Source of the DNA: Candidatus Bipolaricaulis sibiricus
GTDB taxonomy: Bacteria; Bipolaricaulota; Bipolaricaulia; Bipolaricaulales; Bipolaricaulaceae
Assembly (NCBI GenBank): GCA_004102645.1
Contig: CP034928.1
Coordinates: 496,001 to 560,000, forward strand
Length of the DNA: 64,000 nt
Direction: 5' to 3'
Shown: positions 58,118-64,000 of the stretch, in pieces
Numbering within the stretch: the stretch's first letter is position 1
Layout of the letters: the number at the start of each line of letters is the position of its first letter
The notes under the pieces: model-generated
What the model saw: only the letters and a program-made list of their open reading frames with translations
The model's database searches: none
Told to the model about the DNA's origin: nothing
Translations under genes and position numbers: made by a program

Positions 58118-59743
58118 TCAGCGACCGGCTTTGCGCGGTTCGAGCCGCGGGACCTGCCCCGAGGCGACGAGTTCCTTTCCCCGTTCGGCGAGCTTGTACT
58201 TCTGGACCTTACCCGATGCCGTCATCGGGAACTCCTTCCCCACGACCACGTACCGCGGAACCTTGAACGCGGCGATCTGGCGGGCGCAGAAGTCCACGAC
58301 CTCCTGGGGGTCAAGGGTGTACCCGTCGCGGGGGATGATGAACGCCATCCCCACCTCACCCATCACCCGGTCCGGCACCCCGACCACGGACACGTTCTGC
58401 ACACCGGGGTGGGTGAACAGGACCTCCTCGACCTCCGCCGGGTAGACGTTGAACCCGCCGACGATGTACATGTCCTTCTTCCGGCCCACGATCCGGACGT
58501 ACCCCTCCTCGTCGAGCGTTGCGAGGTCGCCGGAGTAGAGCCAGCCCTCGTCGTCGATCACCTGACGGGTCGCCTCGGGGTTCTTCCAGTAGCCGAGCAT
58601 CACGTTGTACCCGCGGCAGGCGAGCTCGCCGGTCTGACCGAGGGGGACCGACTCCCAGGCGTCGTTCACCACCTTGACCTCGATTCCAGGGAGGGCCTTC
58701 CCCACCGTCTCGACCCGCTTGTCGATCGGGTCGTCGAACCGGGTCATCGTGATCACCGGCGAGGCCTCGGTGAGGCCGTAGCAGATGCACACGTTGCAGC
58801 CGAGGTCGTCCATCGTCCCCCGCATCACCTCCACCGGGCACGGCGCGCCAGCCATGATCCCCGTGCGGAGGCTGGACACGTCGTAGGGCTTCCCCGCAGC
58901 CTTTGCCTTCCGCTGCTCGTCGAGCTCGAGGACGAACATCGTTGGCACGCCGTACAGAACGCTCACCTTGTGCTTCTGAATCAGATCCAGGGCCTCGTCG
59001 GCCTTGAACACCGGCATCGGGACGATCCCTGCTCCCCAGGTGACCGCCCCGAGGATCCCCATCACACACCCGAAGCAGTGGAAGAACGGAACCGCGAGGA
59101 GGAACACGTCCTCCTCCGAAACGCGCATGATCTCCGTGATCTGGCGGGCATTCTCGGCCATGTTGATGTGGGAGAGCATCGCCCCTTTCGGGTGGCCGGT
59201 CGTCCCGGAGGTGTAGAGGATGAACACGCAGTCCTCGGGCTTCGTCGCCCCTTGGCGGCGGGCGACCTCGTCCCGGGCTCCCTGGTCTTCGCCCAACTTG
59301 AGGACGTCAGCATAGGGACGGAGCCCCGGCGCAGCGCCCCCCACGGTGATCGCCTCGCGGAGGAGGGGGAGATTGGGGCGCACCTCGGACAGCATCGCCG
59401 CGTAGTCGATCCCAAGGAACCCTTGGGCGACGAACACCGCCTTTGCCTCGGCGTTCCCGAGGATGTACTCCACCTCGTGGGTCTTGTAGCGGGTGTTCAT
59501 GGGGACGACCACCCCCCCCGCCTTGGCGATCGCGAAGTAGACCGCGATCCACTCCGGGATGTTCGACATCCAGATCGCGACCTTGTCGCCGGGCGCGATC
59601 CCGAGCTTCACCAGGCCGGCAGCGAGCCGATCTACCTCCGCGGCCAACACACGGTAGGGGATCGTCTTCCCCTCGTAGAACACGGCCGGCCGATCGGGGA
59701 ACTTCTGGGCCGTCTCGTCGAGCACTTGGGACAGCGTGCGCAT
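58118..59743 (-). CDS. AMP-forming acyl-CoA ligase
   Basis: A 541-residue acyl-adenylate/CoA ligase. The ATP loop is FILYTSGTTGHPKGAMLSH, then CYGLTEASPVITM, the adenylation region GWLYSGDLATLDEEGYVRIVGRKKD and the C-terminal acylating Lys in ASGKVQKYKL. The MNTRYKTHEVEYIL phrase is typical of medium/long-chain fatty-acid CoA ligases. Chain specificity cannot be read. It has a strong Shine-Dalgarno sequence (AGGAGGAAG). Alone on its strand between copA and an lhr remnant. Confidence 0.92.
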   Translation of the reverse strand: MRTLSQVLDETAQKFPDRPAVFYEGKTIPYRVLAAEVDRLAAGLVKLGIAPGDKVAIWMSNIPEWIAVYFAIAKAGGVVVPMNTRYKTHEVEYILGNAEAKAVFVAQGFLGIDYAAMLSEVRPNLPLLREAITVGGAAPGLRPYADVLKLGEDQGARDEVARRQGATKPEDCVFILYTSGTTGHPKGAMLSHINMAENARQITEIMRVSEEDVFLLAVPFFHCFGCVMGILGAVTWGAGIVPMPVFKADEALDLIQKHKVSVLYGVPTMFVLELDEQRKAKAAGKPYDVSSLRTGIMAGAPCPVEVMRGTMDDLGCNVCICYGLTEASPVITMTRFDDPIDKRVETVGKALPGIEVKVVNDAWESVPLGQTGELACRGYNVMLGYWKNPEATRQVIDDEGWLYSGDLATLDEEGYVRIVGRKKDMYIVGGFNVYPAEVEEVLFTHPGVQNVSVVGVPDRVMGEVGMAFIIPRDGYTLDPQEVVDFCARQIAAFKVPRYVVVGKEFPMTASGKVQKYKLAERGKELVASGQVPRLEPRKAGR

Positions 59744-59819
59744 CCGTCTTCCTCCTCTGGATCGCCCGAAGTGTAGGGAAAGCGCGGGCGGGGTGCCACC
59801 CCCCTGTTGCCGCACGGCA

Positions 59820-59825
59820 TAGAAT
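59820..59825 (+). promoter_or_regulatory. -10 box (TAGAAT) of the lhr remnant
   Basis: TAGAAT ends 5 nt before GTG 59831 and 11 nt before GTG 59837, with no Shine-Dalgarno sequence. The promoter has outlived the gene. Confidence 0.4.
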
Positions 59826-59830
59826 GGGCT

Positions 59831-60308
59831 GTGCCTGTGACCTCCGGCATCCCCGACCCGCTGCAGCGGTTCAGTTCGCTGGTGCAGGACTGGTTCCGGG
59901 CGACGCTCGGGACACCGACCCCGGTCCAGCGACTTGGCTGGCCCCGGATCGCTGCGGGTGTGCACACCCTCCTTCTTGCTCCCACCGGATCGGGGAAGAC
60001 CCTCGCCGCGTTCCTGTGGACCCTCGATCGGCTGCTCACCCAACCGGCGGAAGCCGTGGCTCCGTCGGTTCACACGCTGTACGTGTCTCCCCTGAAGGCC
60101 CTCGGGTACGACATCGAGCGGAACCTGCAGGTCCCTCTGGGTGGGATCCGGGCCCTTGCCGCCTCGCGGGGCACTCCGCTCCCCTCGGACCTGGGACGGA
60201 CTACCAGTGCGAGGAAGCTCCGTCGAGCCCGCACTGCGCCGGCTCGGGTTCACCGCCGAGCCCGACGCGCTGGTCCTCTACCGCCGGTACGGCACCGAAC
60301 GAGCCTGA
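59831..60308 (+). pseudogene. Lhr-type DEAD/H helicase remnant with a large internal deletion
   Basis: The 5' part reads PDPLQRFSSLVQDWFRATLG, TPVQRLGWPRIAAG, Walker A APTGSGKTLAAFLWTLDRLL and LYVSPLKALGYDIERNL, exactly the N-terminus of Lhr helicases. At about 60190 this frame breaks. A different frame then gives WDGLPVRGSSVEPALRRLGF and PDALVLYRRYGTERA with TGA at 60306-60308, matching the extreme C-terminus of Lhr. Roughly 1,300 residues of helicase core are gone. The end pairs closely with the intact lhr C-terminus at 63791-64000 (SALVLYRRYGSERI), so this looks like a decayed second copy. Confidence 0.85.
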
Positions 60309-60345
60309 CCCGCGGGGAAGAACAGCTGCTGGGACACGCCGATTG

Positions 60346-62541
60346 CTACGGAAGCTCGCGCATGACCCGTTCCAGCTGCACGCGAAGCTCCCGGAGGCGC
60401 GTCTCCTGGGCGCGCAGTTCCCCGAGTTGCGCTGCCGACACACCGCTTCCGGAGGCTGCTCGAAGCGCCTGTTCCTTGGCGGAGAGAATGGCGAGCGCGC
60501 GCTCGTAATGGGCCCGCGCTTCGTCCCAGAGGTCCCGCAAGCGGGCGATCTCACCCAACTGGAAGTAGGCCCACTCGTGCCTTCGATCCATGGCGACGAT
60601 CTTCTCCAGCCGGTCCTTGGCTGCCATGTAGTCTCCATCGCGCAAATCGGCAATCGCAAGTAGGTACTGCGTCTCGACCTCCAGCGCCTGTATGGGAATC
60701 GTAGCGAGGAGCTCGACCAACAGCTCCCGGGCGTTCGCGGTGTTGCCAAGCATCAGCTCCACAGAGGCCAGCTGAACGTACACCGTCTCCGGGCGATAGC
60801 GATCGAGGCACCTCCTCAACGTGGCTCGAGCCGCCTCCCACTCGCCCGTTTGGATCTGAGCTACTCCCAACCAGTACAGGCTGACGCGTGGACAGAAGTC
60901 GAGATCCACGGCGCGGGACAGCTGCCAGCGCGCGAGGCTGGTGTTCCCATAGCCCAGCGAAACCTGCCCGGCGAGGAGGTGCGCATCTGCGACCACGTCC
61001 CGGACCGCGATGATGGACACGACAACCGCGAACAGGGACACCAGTGCTGCGGTCAGCTTGACCCACCGTCCCCGCAGCCGGGCGCCGAGATCCCCCACCG
61101 GTCCGTACCGGGGTGACAGCGCCAGGCCGAGGACCACGACGAACGCGAGGCTGGACGCGGGCAGGTGGAAGGGAAACGTGGGGACAGCATGGACAAGGAA
61201 AGCAATCAGCCCACCGCCGAGGAGGAGGAGTTCAAGCCGTTTGCGCGGATCGCGCTGCGCGCCCACCCGCCGCAACCCCACGTACCCGAGCAGCCCAAGA
61301 CCCGCGAGAAGCACGATCAATCCGAATGCCCCCATCTCCGCCGCAACCTGGACGTACTCGTTGTGGGCCTGGTCCGCCCGCGGGAACGGGAACGCGTAGT
61401 TCTCTCCGCGGGGAGAGGCAAGAAACGCCGGTTTGTATGGAACGAAGTGGATCTTGTATCCCCCCAGGCCGACCCCGAACAGGGGGCGATCGCGCCACAT
61501 CTCGTAGCCCACCCACAGATCCCACGCCCGGATTGCCCCCGACTGGCGTTCCCAGAGCTGCCTGACCGCGGGCAGGGGGGTCGTGACCGGGAGCAGGAGC
61601 ACAATCGCCGCCACCACGAGGCCGATCGCGGGAATCCAAAGGAGGGCGAACCGCCGGAGCAGCTTGCCGATGCCCCACAGGGCAGCGCCTCCCCCGGCCA
61701 GTGCCGCGGCGTACGCGAGGCCAGCCACACCCAGGCTCCCCACCAACGCCGCGCCGACGACCCCCGCTGCTGCCGCCCACCTGTGCCAACCCCGGACGCG
61801 CACGTCCCAGAACCCCGCCCCGAACGCGACAAACCCCAACGCCGCTGCCAGCCCCAGCCGTACTCCCACCTGACGGGTGAGAAGCATGACCGCCAAGACG
61901 AGGCCTGCCGCCACGAGGGCAGGGATCCATGTCCACGTCCTCCTCATCCGGAGGAGGAGGACCCCCGCGGGCAGGACGAGATAGGACAAGAACCCGGCCA
62001 GGAATTGGCGGTTCCCCATGGTGGCGATCATCGAATCCTCAGCTGAACCGGGTGCCAGACCCAGGTGCTGCAGGAGCCCGAACAGCGCGCTTCCCGCGCC
62101 TGCCAGGAGCAGCGCGCCGAGGATGCGGGTCATCGTGAGGTCGTCCAGATTGGCGTTAACGATGAACAGAAAGATGAACCCGAAGTACAGGATGAGGGAT
62201 GCCGACTGAAGGACCACGCAGGCTGGCGTCTTTCCCGACAGCGACAGAAGTCCAGCACCGAGCAGGGTGGGTAGAATCGGAAAGAGCCAGGTCAGTTCGA
62301 TCTTCACCTCACGCCGGGGGAGAGACTCCGCTGCCCACAAGACGAGGAGCAGCGACACGAACACCAGGGTGTAGATGGTCTTCGCGTATCCGTACTCCGT
62401 GTTCCAGGGCGAGAAGAAGAGGGGCATCGAGAAGAGAAAGAACACCAGCGCCCACAACCGGACGCGCGACAGACGGCTGGCCGGCGGCGCCGGCGGGGAA
62501 GTGCGTCGGTCCGTTGTCCGTTTCCGTCTGGCTTGGGGCAT
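60346..62541 (-). CDS. O-antigen ligase/Wzy-type membrane protein with C-terminal TPRs
   Basis: A 731-residue polytopic membrane protein. About ten hydrophobic segments span residues 28-470. GVGLGGYKIHFVPYKPAFL with FPRADQAHNEYVQVAAEMGAFG (about 360-400) is the extracytoplasmic Wzy_C/WaaL-type conserved region, with the His in AHNEY. From about 500 to 700 tetratricopeptide repeats follow, e.g. WEAARATLRRCLDRYRPETV, and a final coiled coil. Such proteins ligate or polymerise lipid-linked glycans at the cell surface; the substrate is unknown. ATG 62541 follows the reductase stop by 8 nt. Confidence 0.85.
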   Translation of the reverse strand: MPQARRKRTTDRRTSPPAPPASRLSRVRLWALVFFLFSMPLFFSPWNTEYGYAKTIYTLVFVSLLLVLWAAESLPRREVKIELTWLFPILPTLLGAGLLSLSGKTPACVVLQSASLILYFGFIFLFIVNANLDDLTMTRILGALLLAGAGSALFGLLQHLGLAPGSAEDSMIATMGNRQFLAGFLSYLVLPAGVLLLRMRRTWTWIPALVAAGLVLAVMLLTRQVGVRLGLAAALGFVAFGAGFWDVRVRGWHRWAAAAGVVGAALVGSLGVAGLAYAAALAGGGAALWGIGKLLRRFALLWIPAIGLVVAAIVLLLPVTTPLPAVRQLWERQSGAIRAWDLWVGYEMWRDRPLFGVGLGGYKIHFVPYKPAFLASPRGENYAFPFPRADQAHNEYVQVAAEMGAFGLIVLLAGLGLLGYVGLRRVGAQRDPRKRLELLLLGGGLIAFLVHAVPTFPFHLPASSLAFVVVLGLALSPRYGPVGDLGARLRGRWVKLTAALVSLFAVVVSIIAVRDVVADAHLLAGQVSLGYGNTSLARWQLSRAVDLDFCPRVSLYWLGVAQIQTGEWEAARATLRRCLDRYRPETVYVQLASVELMLGNTANARELLVELLATIPIQALEVETQYLLAIADLRDGDYMAAKDRLEKIVAMDRRHEWAYFQLGEIARLRDLWDEARAHYERALAILSAKEQALRAASGSGVSAAQLGELRAQETRLRELRVQLERVMRELP

Positions 62542-62549
62542 GTGGGAGT

Positions 62550-63725
62550 CTACCCCGGCTCGGCGCGCGCGGGCAAATTGCCCATGACCCGCTTCATCGC
62601 TTCCCACCCTCCCAGTTCGCGCACCAGCGGTAGCGCCGCCGTCCATGTCTCGGGATGGGTCACGCACGCGCGAGCGAGCCGCGACGGGACGTCGATGTCC
62701 CCCTCTGCCGCCACCAGCCGCCGAATCGACGGCCGGTCAAGACAGGCGACGACCCGGTCGAGCTGGTCGTCGGTCAGGCCAAGGAACGCGCGTCGGGCAC
62801 GAAGTCCGAACCCGATCTCATCACCGATGTCCTTTCGCCAGCGGGTCTCGTAGGATGAAGGGTTGTGAGCGTTGTGGGCGGCGACCTCGCCCGCGATCCG
62901 AGCAGCGAGCGCGCCGAACAGGAGCCCGCCTCCGGAGAGGGGCTTCACCTGCCCCGCCGCGTCCCCCACGAGGAGCGTTCCCGCCCTCACGGTGCGCGGT
63001 GCGGGCCCGATGGGGACCAGCCCCGACTCGCAGCCCCGCTCCTCGCTGTCCGGGAAGCGGCTGGCGAGAAAACCCGATAGCAGAGTCTTCGCCTCGCGCC
63101 GCGCCGAGGTGAGCAGTCCCACCCGCGCCTCTCCATCCCCCGTCGGCACGACCCACGCGAACCCCCCCGGCGCAATCGCCTGCCCGAGGAACAGTTCCAC
63201 GGTTCCGCAGTCCAGGCTGGGGGCCGAACAGGTGGCCTGTACCCCAACCAGAATCTCCGCAGGTGGGGGAAGTCCCTCCCATCTCCGCACCGCGCTCATC
63301 GCGCCGTCAGCCCCGATCAGAACCTCGAATCCCACTGGCCCCCGGGTCGTGTGGAGGCGGCGGCCAGTGAGCCCCACCGCGGTGGCCGGGCTCCACACCT
63401 CCGCCCCCGCCTCGGCTGCCCGTTCGAGCAGCCAGCGATCGAGTCCCCGCCGATCGAGCACGTAGCCTCGGGGCTGAGGGGCGGAGAACTCGACCGTGCG
63501 TCCACCCGGGGCATGAACCCGCACGGTCTGGATCCCGCACAGGACAACCGTCGGGGGGACCGAGAGCAGCTCCAGGAGCCGCGGCCCGACGAGGGCCGTG
63601 CACCGCGGCGGACGGCGGGGAGAGCGCTCGACCACGAGGACCCGCGCCCCAGCCCGCGCGGCCACCCGCGCCGCGACCGCGCCCGCCGGCCCGCCTCCCA
63701 CCACGACCACTCCATACCGTCCCAC
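62550..63725 (-). CDS. Geranylgeranyl-reductase-family flavoprotein
   Basis: A 391-residue FAD enzyme. The dinucleotide site is VVVVGGGPAGAVAARVAARAG, then VLDRRGLDRWLLERAAEAGAEV, IGADGAMSAVRRW and GDAAGQVKPLSGGGLLFGALAARIAGE, which are the landmarks of the GGR family that hydrogenates isoprenoid chains (chlorophyll tails, archaeal lipids, quinone side chains). The substrate here is unknown. GTG 63725 is chosen; an ATG at 63776 would add 17 residues with no conservation. It appears co-directional with the lhr gene upstream and the glycan ligase downstream. Confidence 0.88.
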   Translation of the reverse strand: MGRYGVVVVGGGPAGAVAARVAARAGARVLVVERSPRRPPRCTALVGPRLLELLSVPPTVVLCGIQTVRVHAPGGRTVEFSAPQPRGYVLDRRGLDRWLLERAAEAGAEVWSPATAVGLTGRRLHTTRGPVGFEVLIGADGAMSAVRRWEGLPPPAEILVGVQATCSAPSLDCGTVELFLGQAIAPGGFAWVVPTGDGEARVGLLTSARREAKTLLSGFLASRFPDSEERGCESGLVPIGPAPRTVRAGTLLVGDAAGQVKPLSGGGLLFGALAARIAGEVAAHNAHNPSSYETRWRKDIGDEIGFGLRARRAFLGLTDDQLDRVVACLDRPSIRRLVAAEGDIDVPSRLARACVTHPETWTAALPLVRELGGWEAMKRVMGNLPARAEPG

Positions 63726-63790
63726 GCCCCGATTCTGCGGCCGGCTTCCCCGCGACGCACCCGAGGAGGCCCGCACGGGGCGACGTGCGA

Positions 63791-64000
63791 TCAGATCCGC
63801 TCGGATCCGTACCGGCGGTACAGGACCAACGCGCTCGGGCTCCGCTGAAACCCAAGGTCGTTGAGGATCCGTTCGATCGGGGATCCCAGCACCGATGCCC
63901 CGTTCCAGGTGCGCACCCTCAGCCGCCGCAGCGGTCCGGCGACGAGCGCGGGGAGGAGGGCGAGGGCGTGGCGGAGCGCGTCTGGCGCCAGCTCCCCCAG
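63791..64000 (-). CDS. Lhr-type ATP-dependent helicase, C-terminal end (continues beyond window)
   Basis: The minus strand is open from the window edge to TGA at 63791-63793 (69 codons). It reads DALRHALALLPALVAGPLRRL, RVRTWNGASVLGSPIERILNDLGF and PSALVLYRRYGSERI, the typical end of the large Lhr protein. The helicase core lies outside the window. Its end is strikingly similar to the end of the broken copy at 59831-60308. A homing or duplication relation is likely. Confidence 0.85.
   Translation of the reverse strand: MGELAPDALRHALALLPALVAGPLRRLRVRTWNGASVLGSPIERILNDLGFQRSPSALVLYRRYGSERI

Noticed and set aside
1-64000. CRISPR arrays, insertion sequences, prophage or defence islands
   Set aside because: No regularly spaced direct repeats, no transposase or integrase motifs and no recognised defence genes were seen.

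Overview
The window is a G+C-rich (roughly two thirds by eye), densely packed bacterial chromosome segment with about 55 protein genes, two tRNAs and three decayed genes. Many neighbouring genes overlap by 4 nt (ATGA or GTGA). Housekeeping genes include rpsB-tsf-pyrH, dnaB, rimP-nusA, rny, rnc, glmM, rsmD, birA and an rluD-type gene. The metabolism looks anaerobic: a glycine decarboxylase set (gcvH-gcvPA-gcvPB), a Na+-pumping biotin decarboxylase (oadB/oadA/oadG with birA), an archaeal-type TrmY and a cyclic-2,3-diphosphoglycerate-synthetase-like protein. Short EF-Ts, SpoVS without sporulation genes, and possible outer-membrane proteins ending in aromatic or hydrophobic residues suggest a deep-branching, possibly thermophilic diderm. 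A lineage such as Candidatus Bipolaricaulota (Acetothermia) would fit, but this is an inference; no phylogeny was run.

Layout. 0-3.4 kb: glutaredoxin tail, tRNA-Ala, an acetyltransferase and an ATP-cone/uridine-kinase-like fusion. 3.5-5.6 kb: two PKD lipoproteins and a beta-rich envelope protein. 5.6-8.2 kb: trmY-DUF2007-pcm-ltaE. 8.2-11.8 kb: a K+ uptake pair (trkA, trkH) and glmM. 12.1-16.6 kb: dnaB and the glycine cleavage genes. 16.8-18.9 kb: rpsB-tsf-pyrH. 18.9-22.8 kb: birA-oadG-oadA-oadB. 22.8-23.4 kb: a NUDIX pseudogene and tRNA-Glu. 23.5-27 kb: a large secreted cohesin-like protein and an SLC13-type permease. 27.1-38.0 kb: a probable 11-gene operon rimP-nusA-RND exporter-rny-spoVS-atpI-SurA/TPR-mazG-DUF4911-yqeG-rnc. 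38-43.5 kb: rluD-like, pgsA-like, a cDPG-synthetase-like GTPase, a beta-rich secreted protein, a peroxiredoxin-nitroreductase fusion and a nitroreductase. 43.5-49.3 kb: phosphodiesterase, threonine-synthase-like, surE, rsmD, FAD dehydrogenase, pfkA, csoR. 49.4-51.4 kb: a broken asparagine-synthetase-like gene and a NUDIX gene. 51.4-58.1 kb: a marR-ABC-ABC exporter operon divergent from a CopA-type ATPase. 58.1-64 kb: acyl-CoA ligase, an internally deleted lhr helicase remnant, an O-antigen-ligase/TPR membrane protein, a geranylgeranyl-reductase-family protein and the 3' end of a second, probably intact lhr.

The most striking signal is in the promoters. At least ten genes have a TANNNT-like -10 box ending only 5-9 nt before the start codon, with no Shine-Dalgarno sequence. 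These transcripts would be leaderless. One such box (ATTATACT, 38042-38049) reads as a -10 on both strands and serves two divergent leaderless genes, rimP and the rluD-like gene. Genes inside operons do carry normal Shine-Dalgarno sequences, so the segment seems to mix leaderless first genes with Shine-Dalgarno-led internal genes. I saw no CRISPR array, transposase, prophage or recognisable defence island.
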